The notes under the pieces: generated by a model | Told to the model about the DNA's origin: nothing | The model's input: the letters and a program-made list of their open reading frames with translations, nothing else | The model's database searches: none | Origin: Actinomadura hallensis | GTDB lineage: Bacteria; Actinomycetota; Actinomycetes; Streptosporangiales; Streptosporangiaceae | DNA length: 64,000 nucleotides | Assembly: GCF_006716765.1 (NCBI RefSeq) | Contig: NZ_VFPO01000001.1 | Location: 4,712,001-4,776,000 of the forward strand | Reading direction: 5' to 3' | Position numbers and translations under genes: made by a program | Part shown: positions 48,389-58,079 of the stretch, in pieces | How positions within the stretch are numbered: the first letter of the stretch is position 1 | Layout: the number at the start of each line of letters is the position of its first letter

Positions 48389-49368
48389 CAGCTCATCATC
48401 GGACGCAGCTTGGCGCCGGTCTCCTCGATGGGGTGCTTGGCGAGCTCCTCCCGGTGGCGGGTGAACTCCTTCTGGCCGCTCTCGAACTCCTCCACCAGCT
48501 CCTTGGCGTACTGACCCGACTGGATCTCGCCGAGGATCTTCTTCATCGCGGCCTTGGTCTCCGGCGTGATCACGCGCGGGCCGCGGGTGTAGCCGCCGTA
48601 CTCGGCGTTGTCGGACACCGACCAGTACATCTTGGAGACGCCGCCCTCGTACATGAGGTCGACGATCAGCTTCATCTCGTGGAGGACCTCGAAGTAGGCG
48701 ACCTCCGGCTGGTAGCCGGCCTCGGTCAGCACCTCGAACCCGGTCTTGATCAGCTCGGAGACGCCGCCGCACAGCACGGTCTGCTCGCCGAACAGGTCGG
48801 TCTCGGTCTCCTCGGTGAAGGTGGTCTTGATGCCGCCCGCGCGCAGGCCGCCGATGCCCTTGGCGTAGGAGAGGGCCAGCGGCCACGCGTTGCCGGTCGG
48901 GTCCTTCTCCACGGCCACGATGACCGGGACGCCGCGCCCGGCGACGAACTGGCGGCGGACGAGGTGGCCCGGGCCCTTCGGCGCGACCATCGCCACGTCC
49001 ACGCCCTCGGGCGGCTGGACGAGGCCGTAGCGGATGCTGAAGCCGTGGCCGAAGAACAGCGCGTCGCCCTCGACGAGCGCGGGCTTGATGTCCTTCTCGA
49101 AGATCTCCCGGTGGTGGTGGTCCGGGGCCAGCAGCATGACCAGGTCGGCCTCCTCGGCCGCCTCCGCCGGGGTGACGACCCGCAGGCCCTCGGCCTCGGC
49201 CTTCTCGCGGCTCGCCGACCCCTCGCGGAGCCCGACCCGCACGTCGACGCCGGAGTCGCGCAGGGAGAGCGCGTGCGCGTGCCCCTGGCTGCCGTACCCG
49301 ATGATCGCGACGTGCCGGCCCTGGATCACGCTCAGGTCGGCCGCGTCGTCGTAGAACATCTCAGCCAC
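48376..49368 (-). CDS. ilvC: Ketol-acid reductoisomerase
   Basis: A 330-residue class I KARI that converts acetolactate and acetohydroxybutyrate with NADPH and Mg2+ in Val/Ile/Leu synthesis. The nucleotide motif is IIGYGSQGHAHALSLRDSG; the knotted C-terminal domain has DLFGEQTVLCGGVSELI, EMKLIVDLMYEGG and SDNAEYGGYTRGP with the metal-binding acids. The GTG at 49368 gives the conserved MAEMFYDDAADLSVIQG start. It follows ilvN by 55 bp. The last codons are tandemly duplicated downstream. Confidence 0.97.
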   Translation of the reverse strand: MAEMFYDDAADLSVIQGRHVAIIGYGSQGHAHALSLRDSGVDVRVGLREGSASREKAEAEGLRVVTPAEAAEEADLVMLLAPDHHHREIFEKDIKPALVEGDALFFGHGFSIRYGLVQPPEGVDVAMVAPKGPGHLVRRQFVAGRGVPVIVAVEKDPTGNAWPLALSYAKGIGGLRAGGIKTTFTEETETDLFGEQTVLCGGVSELIKTGFEVLTEAGYQPEVAYFEVLHEMKLIVDLMYEGGVSKMYWSVSDNAEYGGYTRGPRVITPETKAAMKKILGEIQSGQYAKELVEEFESGQKEFTRHREELAKHPIEETGAKLRPMMSWLND

Positions 49369-49423
49369 AGTGCTGCTGCCTTTCGTTGATGTGGTTGTGT
49401 CACGCGCTCGGGCGTGCGGTCGG

Positions 49424-49948
49424 TCAGGCGCTGCGCTCGATGGCGCGCAGCGAGCGGTCGGTTATGGAGCGCGCACCGCGGCCGATCGCCACCATCCCCG
49501 ACTGCACCAGCTCCTTGATCCCGAACGGTTCCATGATCCGGATGAACGCGTCCAGCTTGTCGCGGGTGCCGGTCGCCTCGATGGTGACCGCGTCCGGGGC
49601 GACGTCCACCACCTTGGCGCGGAACAGCTGGACGGTCTCCAGGACCTGGGAGCGCGTCTCGGCGTCGGCGCGCACCTTGATCAGCACGAGCTCGCGCTGG
49701 ACGGACGCCGAGGGGTCCAGCTCGACGATCTTCAGGACGTTGACCAGCTTGTTGAGCTGCTTGGTGACCTGCTCCAGCGGCAGGTCGGCGACGTTCACCA
49801 CGATCGTCATCCGGGAGATCTCCGGGTGCTCGGTGACGCCGACCGCGAGCGACTCGATGTTGAAGCCGCGCCGGGAGAACAGCGACGCGACCCTGGCCAG
49901 GATGCCGGGCTTGTTCTCCACGAGCACCGACAGGGTGTGCAGGCTCAT
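49424..49948 (-). CDS. ilvN: Acetolactate synthase small (regulatory) subunit
   Basis: A 174-residue regulatory subunit. The N-terminal ACT domain (MSLHTLSVLVENKPGILARV, then NIESLAVGVTEHPEISRMTI) binds valine for feedback inhibition; the C-terminal domain (RSQVLETVQLFRAKVVDVAP) completes it. It follows ilvB by five bases. Complete in length and motif. Confidence 0.97.
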   Translation of the reverse strand: MSLHTLSVLVENKPGILARVASLFSRRGFNIESLAVGVTEHPEISRMTIVVNVADLPLEQVTKQLNKLVNVLKIVELDPSASVQRELVLIKVRADAETRSQVLETVQLFRAKVVDVAPDAVTIEATGTRDKLDAFIRIMEPFGIKELVQSGMVAIGRGARSITDRSLRAIERSA

Positions 49949-49953
49949 CGCGG

Positions 49954-51702
49954 TCAGTCTCCGTTCTCCCACTCGGGCGCCATGTCCCGGGCGATCTTGA
50001 TGTCGTCGTTGGTGGTGCCGGCCGCGACCATCGGCCAGACCATGGCGTCCTTGTGCACGATGAAGTCGATCACGACGGGGGCGTCGTTGATCTCCATGGC
50101 CTTGGCGATGACCTCGTCGACGTCCTCGGCCTTCTCGCAGCGCAGGCCGACGCAGCCGTACGCCTCGGCGAGCTTGACGAAGTCGGGGATCCGCTTGGCG
50201 GCGTGCAGATTGGTGTTGGAGTACCGCTCGTTGTAGAAGAGCGTCTGCCACTGCCGGACCATGCCGAGGTTCCCGTTGTTGATCACGGCGACCTTGATGG
50301 GGATGCCCTCGATCGCGCAGGTCGCGAGCTCCTGGTTGGTCATCTGGAAGCAGCCGTCGCCGTCGATCGCCCAGACGGTCGCGTCGGGCGCGGCGACCTT
50401 GGCGCCCATCGCGGCGGGGACGGCGTAGCCCATCGTCCCGGCGCCGCCGGAGTTGAGGAACGCGCCGGGCCGCTCGTACTTGATGAACTGCGCGGCCCAC
50501 ATCTGGTGCTGGCCGACCCCGGCGACGTAGTAGGCGTCCGGCCCGGCGGCCTTCCCGATGCGCTCGATGACGAACTGCGGGGCCAGGGACCCGTCGTCCG
50601 GCGCGTCGTAGCCCAGCGGGTACGTCTTGCGCCAGGCGTCGAGCTGCCGCCACCAGTCGGTGTAGTCGCCCTTGCGGCCCGCCTCGTGCTCGTTCTGCAC
50701 GGCGACGATCAGGTCGGCGATGACCTCGCGGGCGTCGCCGACGATCGGGACGTCGGCGTGCCGGTTCTTCGATATCTCCGCCGGGTCGATGTCCGCGTGC
50801 ACGACTTTGGCGCCGGGCGCGAACCCGTCGAGCTTCCCGGTGACGCGGTCGTCGAACCGGGCGCCGAGGGCGACCAGCAGGTCGGAGCGCTGCAGCGCGC
50901 CGACCGCGCCGACCGTGCCGTGCATGCCGGGCATGCCCATGTGCAGCGGGTGGCTGTCGGGCAGCGCGCCCTTGGCCATCAGCGTGGTGACGACCGGCGC
51001 GCCGGTCAGCTCGGCGAGCACCTTCAGCTCGGCGGACGCGCCGGCCTTCAGGACGCCGCCGCCGACGTACAGGACGGGGCGCTCGGCCTGGACGATCAGC
51101 CGTGCCGCCTCGCGGACCTGCTTGGAGTGCGGCCGGGTGACGGGACGGTACCCGGGCAGCTGCATCGGGACGGGCCACTCGAAGCCGACCGTGGCCTGCA
51201 GGGCGTCCTTGGCGATGTCGACGAGGACCGGGCCGGGCCGGCCGGTGGAGGCGATGTGGAACGCCTCGGCGATCGTCCGGGCGATGTCGGAGGCCTTGGT
51301 CACCAGGAAGTTGTGCTTGGTGATCGGCATCGTGATGCCGGCGATGTCGGCCTCCTGGAAGCCGTCCGTCCCGATGAGGGAGGAGGCGACCTGGCCGGTG
51401 ATCGCCACCATGGGGACCGAGTCCATGTAGGCGTCGGAGATCGCGGTGACGAGGTTGGTCGCGCCCGGCCCGCTGGTGGCCATGCACACGCCCACCTTGC
51501 CGGTCACCATCGCGTAGCCCTGGGCCGCGTGGCCCGCGCCCTGCTCGTGCCGGACGAGGATGTGGCGCAGCTTCTTCGAGTCGAAGAGCGGGTCGTAGGC
51601 CGGGAGGATCGCGCCGCCCGGGATGCCGAACACCGTGTCGACGCCGACGTTCTCCAGCGCGCGGACCAGCGCCTGGGCTCCCGTCATCTGTTCGGTCGTC
51701 AT
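49954..51702 (-). CDS. ilvB: Acetolactate synthase large subunit
   Basis: A 582-residue ThDP-dependent enzyme forming acetolactate or acetohydroxybutyrate. Visible are the catalytic glutamate in VRHEQGAGHAAQGYAM, FDDRVTGKLDGFAP of the FAD domain, and the ThDP motif around AIDGDGCFQMTNQELATCAI ending NNGNLGMVRQWQ. It heads ilvB-ilvN-ilvC. The ATG at 51702 has an AAGGAAAAACGC site upstream and follows a leader-peptide attenuator. Confidence 0.97.
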   Translation of the reverse strand: MTTEQMTGAQALVRALENVGVDTVFGIPGGAILPAYDPLFDSKKLRHILVRHEQGAGHAAQGYAMVTGKVGVCMATSGPGATNLVTAISDAYMDSVPMVAITGQVASSLIGTDGFQEADIAGITMPITKHNFLVTKASDIARTIAEAFHIASTGRPGPVLVDIAKDALQATVGFEWPVPMQLPGYRPVTRPHSKQVREAARLIVQAERPVLYVGGGVLKAGASAELKVLAELTGAPVVTTLMAKGALPDSHPLHMGMPGMHGTVGAVGALQRSDLLVALGARFDDRVTGKLDGFAPGAKVVHADIDPAEISKNRHADVPIVGDAREVIADLIVAVQNEHEAGRKGDYTDWWRQLDAWRKTYPLGYDAPDDGSLAPQFVIERIGKAAGPDAYYVAGVGQHQMWAAQFIKYERPGAFLNSGGAGTMGYAVPAAMGAKVAAPDATVWAIDGDGCFQMTNQELATCAIEGIPIKVAVINNGNLGMVRQWQTLFYNERYSNTNLHAAKRIPDFVKLAEAYGCVGLRCEKAEDVDEVIAKAMEINDAPVVIDFIVHKDAMVWPMVAAGTTNDDIKIARDMAPEWENGD

Positions 51703-51819
51703 GATCTGCGTTTTTCCTTGGGGAGTGGGTGAAGTCCCTGCGTCCCGGGCCGGCTCCGGAGGCCGTCACCGGGTGCCGGTGACCGGGGAGGGACTGTTCA
51801 GTTGGGCTCGCCGGGCAAC

Positions 51820-51852
51820 AAAAAACCCTCGCCGCCGTGGAGCGGTCGAGGG
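51820..51852 (-). terminator. Attenuator terminator before ilvB
   Basis: On the minus strand CCCTCG plus CCGC pair with GCGG plus CGAGGG (one bulged A), followed by six U residues (51820-51825). Upstream, CCTGCGCGCC/GGCGCGCAGG (51855-51864 with 51882-51891) and CTTGGTC/GACCAAG (51873-51879 with 51892-51898) are mutually exclusive stems. Confidence 0.85.
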
Positions 51853-51877
51853 GAGGCGCGCAGGACGAGGAACTTGG

Positions 51878-51928
51878 TCAGCCTGCGCGCCGACCAAGTA
51901 CTACGAGGATGGTGGTGGTGCTCTGCAC
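51878..51928 (-). CDS. ilvB leader peptide
   Basis: A 16-residue peptide with GTG start, VQSTTTILVVLGRRAG, encoded 175 bp before ilvB. The Ile-Leu-Val-Val-Leu run matches the pathway products. It is followed by alternative hairpins and a U-tract terminator, as in known actinobacterial ilvB leaders. AAAGTGGG lies a few bases upstream of the GTG. Confidence 0.85.
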   Translation of the reverse strand: MQSTTTILVVLGRRAG

Positions 51929-52017
51929 GTGCCCACTTTCGCCGATGTCCGGCCCTCGGTCAAATCCGTGGACTATTTGTCTCAGATATCGAGACGGATT
52001 TCGCCGCCGGGACGGGA

Positions 52018-54873
52018 TCAGCCGGGCAGCGGCAGGGGGACGCCGCCCGACGGGGCCTGCCCGCCGAGGTTCGTCCGCACCAGCGACTCGACCCGCCCGG
52101 CGGCCATCGGGCGCGCGACGAGGAAGCCCTGACCGCTCGGGCAGCCCATCTCCCGCAGTGCCTCCAGCTGCTCGGGCCGCTCGATGCCCTCGGCGACCAC
52201 GGTCAGCCCCAGGTCGCTGCCGAGCCGCACGATCGTCCGCGTGAGCAGCGTCAGCGTCTCGTCCGACCCGAGACCCGCCACGAACGACGGATCGATCTTG
52301 AGTATGTCGACCGGGAGCTGCCCGAGGTAGGCGAGCGAGGCGTAACCGGTGCCGAAGTCGTCGATCGCGAGCCGGACGCCGAGCTCGCGCAGCTCCGACA
52401 GGCGCTCCACGTTCTGGCCCGCGTCCTCGACCAGGACCTCCTCCCGCACCTCCAGCGTGAGGGCGTGCGGCGGCAGCCCGGTCTCCTCCAGCGCCTCCGC
52501 GACCGACTCCACGAACCGGGGCGCGGCGATCTGCCGGGCGGTGAAGTTGACCGACAGGCCCACGTCCCAGGAGTCCCCGCGCCACCGCGCGACCTCCCGG
52601 CACGCCTCCCGCAGCACCCAGTCGCCGAGCGGCACCATCAGGCCGGACTCCTCCGCCGGGCCGATGAAGTCCTCCGGCGGCACCGGCTCGCCGCCCCGCC
52701 ACCAGCGCAGCAGCGCCTCCACCCCGGTCACCCGGGACGTCGCGAGATCCACCACCGGCTGGAACTCGATCGCGAACTCCTCCTCGGCCAGCGCCTGCTG
52801 CAGGTCGCTGCCGAGCTCCAGCCGCCGGACGACGTCGGCGTGCATGTGCGGCGCGTACACCTCCACGCGCCCGCCCCCCAGCTCCTTGGCGCGGGCCATC
52901 GCCAGGTCGCCGTTGCGCAGCAGGTCGGCGGCGGTGCGGCGGAGCCGGCGGCCCGCCTCCGCGCCGACGCCGGACCCGCCCGCGGGCCCCTCCCCGTCCC
53001 CGGCGAACGCGATGCCGACGCTCGCCGTCAGCACGATGTGCTTGTTCCCGACCTGGTAGGGGTCGGTCGAGAGCACCCGCAGGAGCCGCCCGGCGAGCTC
53101 GACCGTCGCCCGCGACTCGCCCTCGTCCGGCGGGAACTGGACGAGGACGGCGAACTCGTCGCCGCCCCAGCGCGCCACCGTGTCGTCGGACTGGACGTTG
53201 GCGCGCAGCCTCCTGGCGGCCTGCGCGAGCACCTGGTCGCCCGCGGCGTGCCCGTCGGAGTCGTTCACCGCGGTGAAGCCGTCCAGGTCGACGAACACGA
53301 CCGCGACCTCGCCGCCGGACGGCTGCCGCGACAGCACCTCCCGGGTGCGCTCCTCGAAGTAGGACCGGTTGGGCAGGCCCGTCAGGCCGTCGTGGAACGT
53401 CAGGTGCGCCACCTGGCGCTGCAGCGCGGCCTGCTCGCTGAGGTCCCGCGTCGTGACCAGGAGCCGGGTGGGCGCGCCGTCGGAGCCGCTGTAGCGGGAG
53501 ATCGTGGACTCGGTCGGCAGCCACGTGCCGTCCGCCGCGCGGACCCGGCACGACACGCGCAGCGCCTCGTCGACCACCTCGTCGTCCAGCACCTGGCGGA
53601 AGACCTCCTGGACGCGCGGCAGGTCCTCCGGGTGGACGATCTCGTGCAGCGGCCGCCCGAGCAGCTCGTCGGGCTCGTAGTGGTACGTCCGCAGGGCGCC
53701 GGCGCTGGCGTACTGGACGGTGGCGTCCACGTCGCAGATGAGGACCGCGTCGTTGATGCTCTCCGACAGCGCCCGGAAGTGCTCCTCGCCGGTCTCCACG
53801 GCGCGGCGCAGCGCGTCGTTCTCGCGCAGCAGCGCCGCCAGCCGCGCGATCAGCACCAGCGCCGCCGTGCCCGCCACGATCGAGATGCCCGGCTCCAGGC
53901 CGTTGTGCCCGGTGAGCGAGTGGCCCGCGATGAACATGGCGGCCGCGGCCGCGATCGCCGCCGGGGCGAGACCCGGCCCGATCATGCGGCCCCGCGGCTC
54001 GCCGCCGCCGGGCGCCCCGTCGGCGTCGGCCCCGGCCGCCTCCTCGGGGATCACGTCCTCGGGGATGTCGTCGACGGGCGGATCGGCCTCGGCCGGGCCC
54101 GTCCACGGGACGAGCAGCAGGAGCAGCAGCCCCGCCAGCCGCAGGATGTCGGACGGGTCGTCCCCCGGGCCGCCGCCGTCCAGCCGGGCGAACGTCGTCA
54201 CGATGTCGGCGGCCGCCATGGCGGCCAGCGCGCCGTACCCCATCCAGGCGAGCCGCCGGTGCCCGCGCGCCGCGCCGAGGACGAACGGCAGCGCCCCGCA
54301 GACGGCCACGATGCCGATCAGCGGGTACAGCAGCTCCAGCAGGAACTCCGAGGGCGACTCTCCGGACCGGTCGTAGAGCGTGCCGAACAGGGAGACCCAG
54401 CCGAGCACGAACAGCGCGCAGGCGCAGACGTAGATGTCGGCCGCGTAGCGCAGCCACGACCCGGTGTCCCTGGGCAGCCTGATCGGCGCGACGAGCCCGA
54501 CGACGATGGACGCCAGAGCGAACAGGTAGAAAAGGTCGGGTACCGACAGGGAGAGGGCGCTGCGGCGGTACCCGTCGTCCAGGGCGCCGCCGAGGGCGCC
54601 CGCGAACCAGCACGCGGCGGCGATTCCGTACCAGCGCCAGGACGCCCGCCAGAGCCCGCCCGGAGCGGTGTCGGGCGGCCCGCCCTCCGGGCGCCGCGCC
54701 GACACCAGCAGCGCGATCGCGGCCGCTCCCGCGGTGCCGACCTCGGCCCAGGCGATGAACGCCCTCCCGCCCCAGCCGAGCAGCGAGCCGGTGGCGTACA
54801 GGACGCCCACGACCGCGGCCATGGCGACCGGCAGCGCACGCGGCGGAACCCGCCTGGCGTATTCGCCGCTCAT
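52018..54873 (-). CDS. Membrane PAS-GGDEF-EAL cyclic-di-GMP protein
   Basis: A 951-residue protein. About ten hydrophobic helices occupy residues 15-340, followed by a PAS domain (about 360-475, ALSESINDAVLICDVDATVQ), a GGDEF domain with intact WGGDEFAVLV near residue 569 (diguanylate cyclase), and an EAL domain (about 685-935) with GVEALLRWW, DDFGTGYASLAYL, KIDPSFV and VAEGIERPEQ. Both catalytic motifs look intact, so it may make and break c-di-GMP. GAAAGGACA precedes the ATG. Monocistronic downstream of the ilvB leader. Confidence 0.93.
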   Translation of the reverse strand: MSGEYARRVPPRALPVAMAAVVGVLYATGSLLGWGGRAFIAWAEVGTAGAAAIALLVSARRPEGGPPDTAPGGLWRASWRWYGIAAACWFAGALGGALDDGYRRSALSLSVPDLFYLFALASIVVGLVAPIRLPRDTGSWLRYAADIYVCACALFVLGWVSLFGTLYDRSGESPSEFLLELLYPLIGIVAVCGALPFVLGAARGHRRLAWMGYGALAAMAAADIVTTFARLDGGGPGDDPSDILRLAGLLLLLLVPWTGPAEADPPVDDIPEDVIPEEAAGADADGAPGGGEPRGRMIGPGLAPAAIAAAAAMFIAGHSLTGHNGLEPGISIVAGTAALVLIARLAALLRENDALRRAVETGEEHFRALSESINDAVLICDVDATVQYASAGALRTYHYEPDELLGRPLHEIVHPEDLPRVQEVFRQVLDDEVVDEALRVSCRVRAADGTWLPTESTISRYSGSDGAPTRLLVTTRDLSEQAALQRQVAHLTFHDGLTGLPNRSYFEERTREVLSRQPSGGEVAVVFVDLDGFTAVNDSDGHAAGDQVLAQAARRLRANVQSDDTVARWGGDEFAVLVQFPPDEGESRATVELAGRLLRVLSTDPYQVGNKHIVLTASVGIAFAGDGEGPAGGSGVGAEAGRRLRRTAADLLRNGDLAMARAKELGGGRVEVYAPHMHADVVRRLELGSDLQQALAEEEFAIEFQPVVDLATSRVTGVEALLRWWRGGEPVPPEDFIGPAEESGLMVPLGDWVLREACREVARWRGDSWDVGLSVNFTARQIAAPRFVESVAEALEETGLPPHALTLEVREEVLVEDAGQNVERLSELRELGVRLAIDDFGTGYASLAYLGQLPVDILKIDPSFVAGLGSDETLTLLTRTIVRLGSDLGLTVVAEGIERPEQLEALREMGCPSGQGFLVARPMAAGRVESLVRTNLGGQAPSGGVPLPLPG

Positions 54874-55406
54874 CGCGCCGTGTCCTTTCCTGCCCACGGT
54901 GGAGCGTTCGGTCCCTGCAGACGCCGCACCGCGCCAGGGAGGATTGCGGGTCCGCGACCCCCGCCGTTCCTGACGGTCGCGGGGTCCTCGTTCGTGCCCC
55001 GCGCGGGGTCTGCGCGGGCCGGCGGCGAGCGGTTCTGCCTCGCCCTCCGAGATCGGCGACTTCGCCGCACACGGGATCACCGTGGCGTTCAATCTACGTT
55101 CCGTATGTCACGGAGCGATTGAGGCTGGGCGTCCTCCCGGAGACGAACGACCCGGTCGAAAACCGTTTTGGGACACCCGAAAGCTGATCGTCCCGGATGC
55201 TCCGACCTGCCCGGAGACTCACCGCGTGGACCCTTTCGGCGCCGGTGACCCGCCCGCACGGCGGGCCGCGGAAGACGGTCCCCGGAACGGACGCGGAATG
55301 GTGCGGTGACCGCGTCCGGGTACGGGTATCCGCGCCGGGACGGGAATACCGCGGCCGGATTGGAACGGCGGGCCCCGCCAATCCGTACTAACCAGGGGAG
55401 GCGCTC
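54874..55406. other. 533-bp spacer between divergent genes
   Basis: No convincing gene. It contains an imperfect hairpin around GTCCGCGACCCCCGCCGT (about 54950-54985), a symmetric AAAACCGTTTT (about 55160), and GGGGAGG before the next ATG. I looked for riboswitch-like conserved words and recognised none. It must hold the promoters for the c-di-GMP gene and the sugar dehydrogenase. Confidence 0.4.
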
Positions 55407-56525
55407 ATGCGAAGGCACACCATCGTCCTTGTCTCGGCCGCGGTCCTGCTGGCGGCCTGCGGCGGGTCGCCCGACTCCGGGGAGGACGGCGGGGGACGCA
55501 CCCCGCCGCCGGCCACCGGGAGCGGCACGGCCGGGACGGGCGGCGGGCCCGGCGGGACCGCGAAGCCCGGCGAACCCCGCACGGTCGCCTCCGGCCTGGA
55601 GGTTCCGTGGGCGATGGCGTTCCTGCCGGGCGGGGACGCGCTGGTGACCGAACGCGACAGCGCCCGCCTGGTGCGGGTGACCCCGTCCGGGGAGAAGACG
55701 GTCGTCGGCCGGGTGCCGGGGGTGGAGCCCGGCGGCGAGGGCGGCCTGATGGGCGTCGCCGTCTCCCCCGGGTTCTCCGGCGACAAGCGCGTCTACCTGT
55801 ACTTCACGGCGGCGTCCGACAACCGCGTCGTCCGCGCCTCCTACGACGGCGAGTCGCTCGGCTCCCTCGAACCCCTCGTCACCGGCATCCCGAAGGCGGG
55901 GAACCACAACGGCGGCCGCATCGAGTTCGGCCCGGACGGCATGCTCTACATCGCCACCGGCGACGCCGGCGACAGCCGTCTGTCACAGGACAAGGACTCG
56001 CTCGGCGGCAAGATCCTCCGCGTCACCCCGGACGGGAAGGCCGCCCCGGGCAACCCCTTCGGCAACCTCGTGTGGACCTACGGCCACCGCAACGTCCAGG
56101 GGCTCGCCTGGGACGAGGAGGGCCGCATGTACGCCACCGAGTTCGGCCAGAACCGCTTCGACGAGATCAACCGCATCGAGAAGGGCAGGAACTACGGCTG
56201 GCCGGAGGTCGAGGGAACCGGCGGGCGCGAAGGGTTCACCGACCCCCTGCTCACCTGGACGACCGACGAGGCGTCCCCGTCCGGCCTCGCCTACGCGGGC
56301 GGCTCGCTCTGGGCCGCCGCGCTCCGCGGCGAGCGCCTCTGGCAGGTCCCCCTCGACGACGGCGAGGCCGCCCGGCCGACCGCCCGGTTCGGCTCCGGGT
56401 ACGGCCGCCTGCGCGCCGTTGCCCAGGCGCCCGACGGCTCCGTCTGGTTCTCCACCAGCAACGAGGACGGCCGCGGGAGCCCGGCGCCCGACGACGACCG
56501 CATCCTGCGCGTCCCCCTCGGCTGA
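55407..56525 (+). CDS. PQQ-type sugar dehydrogenase lipoprotein (glucose/sorbosone dehydrogenase family)
   Basis: A 372-residue secreted lipoprotein. The signal peptide ends LLAAC-G (lipobox), followed by a Gly/Pro/Thr linker to about residue 60. The rest is a beta-propeller of the GSDH family: LEVPWAMAFLPGGDALVTER, GGEGGLMGVAVSPGF, GNHNGGRIEFGPDGMLYIAT with the conserved His, LGGKILRVTPDG, YGHRNVQGLAWD and NRIEKGRNYGWP. Members oxidise aldoses with PQQ outside the membrane; many actinobacterial ones have unknown substrates. Convergent with gatB. Confidence 0.9.
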   Translation: MRRHTIVLVSAAVLLAACGGSPDSGEDGGGRTPPPATGSGTAGTGGGPGGTAKPGEPRTVASGLEVPWAMAFLPGGDALVTERDSARLVRVTPSGEKTVVGRVPGVEPGGEGGLMGVAVSPGFSGDKRVYLYFTAASDNRVVRASYDGESLGSLEPLVTGIPKAGNHNGGRIEFGPDGMLYIATGDAGDSRLSQDKDSLGGKILRVTPDGKAAPGNPFGNLVWTYGHRNVQGLAWDEEGRMYATEFGQNRFDEINRIEKGRNYGWPEVEGTGGREGFTDPLLTWTTDEASPSGLAYAGGSLWAAALRGERLWQVPLDDGEAARPTARFGSGYGRLRAVAQAPDGSVWFSTSNEDGRGSPAPDDDRILRVPLG

Positions 56526-56576
56526 GCCCCCGGCGGACGGCGCGGCGGCCCGGCCGAGGGGGACGGCGGCGAAGCG

Positions 56577-58079
56577 TCAGGAGACGCCCAGCTTCTCCAG
56601 GATCATCTCCCGGGCCCGGCCCGCGTCGGCCTGGCCGCGGGTGGCCTTCATGACGGCGCCGACGAGGGCGCCCGCGGCCGCGACCTTCCCGCCGCGGACC
56701 TTGTCGGCCACGTCGGCGTTGTCGGCGATGACCTTGTCGACCACCGAGGACAGCTCGCCCTCGTCGCTGACGACCTTGAGGCCGCGCGCGGCGACGACCT
56801 CGTCCGGGGTGCCCTCCCCGGCGAGGACGCCCTCGAACACCTTGCGCGCCAGCTTGTCGTTCAGCTCGCCCGCGTCGATCAGCTCCTGGACCCGGGCGAC
56901 CTGCTCGGGCGTGATCGGCAGTTCGTCCAGCTCGACACCCTGCTCGGTGGCGCGGCGGGACAGCTCGTTCATCCACCACTTGCGGGCGGACGCGGCGTCG
57001 GCCCCGTGCGCGATCGTCGCCTCGATGACGTCGACCGCCCCGGCGTTGACGACGTCCCGCAGCTCCAGGTCGGACAGGTTCCACTCCCGCTGGATGCGGC
57101 GGCGCCGCGCGGCCGGCAGCTCCGGCAGCGACGCGCGCAGCTCCTCCACCCACTCCCGGGACGGTGCCATCGGCACCAGGTCGGGCTCGGGGAAGTAGCG
57201 GTAGTCCTGCGCCTCCTCCTTGCTGCGGCCGCTGGTGGTGCGGCCGGTGTCCTCGTGGAAGTGGCGGGTCTCCTGCACGACGCGGCCACCGGCGGCCAGC
57301 ACGCCCGCCTGCCGCTCGATCTCCGACCGGACCGCCCGCTCCACCGACCGCAGCGAGTTGACGTTCTTGGTCTCGGTGCGGGTGCCCCACTCGGTCGCGC
57401 CGCGCGGCATGAGCGAGACGTTGACGTCGCAGCGCATCGAGCCGTGCTCCATGCGGACGTCCGACACGCCCAGCGCGCGGACCAGCTCGCGCAGCTCGGT
57501 CGCGTAGGCGCGGGCCACCAGCGGCGCCTTGTCGCCGGTCGCGACGATCGGCCGGGTGACGATCTCGACCAGCGGGATGCCGGCCCGGTTGTAGTCCACC
57601 AGGGAGTACTCGGCGCCGTGGATGCGGCCGGTCGCGCCGCCGACGTGCAGCGACTTGCCGGTGTCCTCCTCCATGTGGACGCGCTCGATCTCGATCCGGT
57701 ACGTCTCGCCGTCGACCTCGACGTCCAGGTGCCCGTCGACGCACAGCGGCTCGTCGTACTGGGAGATCTGATAGTTCTTCGGCATGTCCGGATAGAAGTA
57801 GTTCTTCCGGGCGAACCGGCACCACTCGGCGATCTCGCAGTTCAGCGCCAGGCCGATCTTGATGATGCCCTCGATCGCGGCGCGGTTCGTGACCGGCAGC
57901 GCCCCGGGCAGCCCCAGGCACACCGGGCACACCTGCGTGTTCGGCTCCGCGCCGAACCCGGTCGCGCAGCCGCAGAACATCTTCGACGCGGTGCCCAGCT
58001 CGATGTGCGTCTCGACGCCGAGCACCGGCTCGAACCTGGCGAGCGCCTCGTCGTAGTCCATCAGCGTCGGAGTGGTCAC
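56577..58079 (-). CDS. gatB: Asp/Glu-tRNA(Asn/Gln) amidotransferase subunit B
   Basis: A 500-residue subunit that activates Glu-tRNA-Gln (or Asp-tRNA-Asn) and delivers ammonia from GatA. Landmarks: GVETHIELGTASKMFCGCAT and CPVCLGLPGALP (zinc cysteines), FYPDMPKNYQISQYDEPLC, VDYNRAGIPLVEIVT, and the C-terminal YqeY-like tail (ADKVRGGKVAAAGALVGAVM). The GTG overlaps the gatA stop by four bases. The tRNA-Gln gene at 29.7 kb is a likely substrate. Confidence 0.97.
   Translation of the reverse strand: MTTPTLMDYDEALARFEPVLGVETHIELGTASKMFCGCATGFGAEPNTQVCPVCLGLPGALPVTNRAAIEGIIKIGLALNCEIAEWCRFARKNYFYPDMPKNYQISQYDEPLCVDGHLDVEVDGETYRIEIERVHMEEDTGKSLHVGGATGRIHGAEYSLVDYNRAGIPLVEIVTRPIVATGDKAPLVARAYATELRELVRALGVSDVRMEHGSMRCDVNVSLMPRGATEWGTRTETKNVNSLRSVERAVRSEIERQAGVLAAGGRVVQETRHFHEDTGRTTSGRSKEEAQDYRYFPEPDLVPMAPSREWVEELRASLPELPAARRRRIQREWNLSDLELRDVVNAGAVDVIEATIAHGADAASARKWWMNELSRRATEQGVELDELPITPEQVARVQELIDAGELNDKLARKVFEGVLAGEGTPDEVVAARGLKVVSDEGELSSVVDKVIADNADVADKVRGGKVAAAGALVGAVMKATRGQADAGRAREMILEKLGVS

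Noticed and set aside
54874..55406. Possible riboswitch between the c-di-GMP gene and the sugar dehydrogenase
   Set aside because: I could not match conserved words or paired elements of c-di-GMP, c-di-AMP or other riboswitch classes; only weak hairpins are present.
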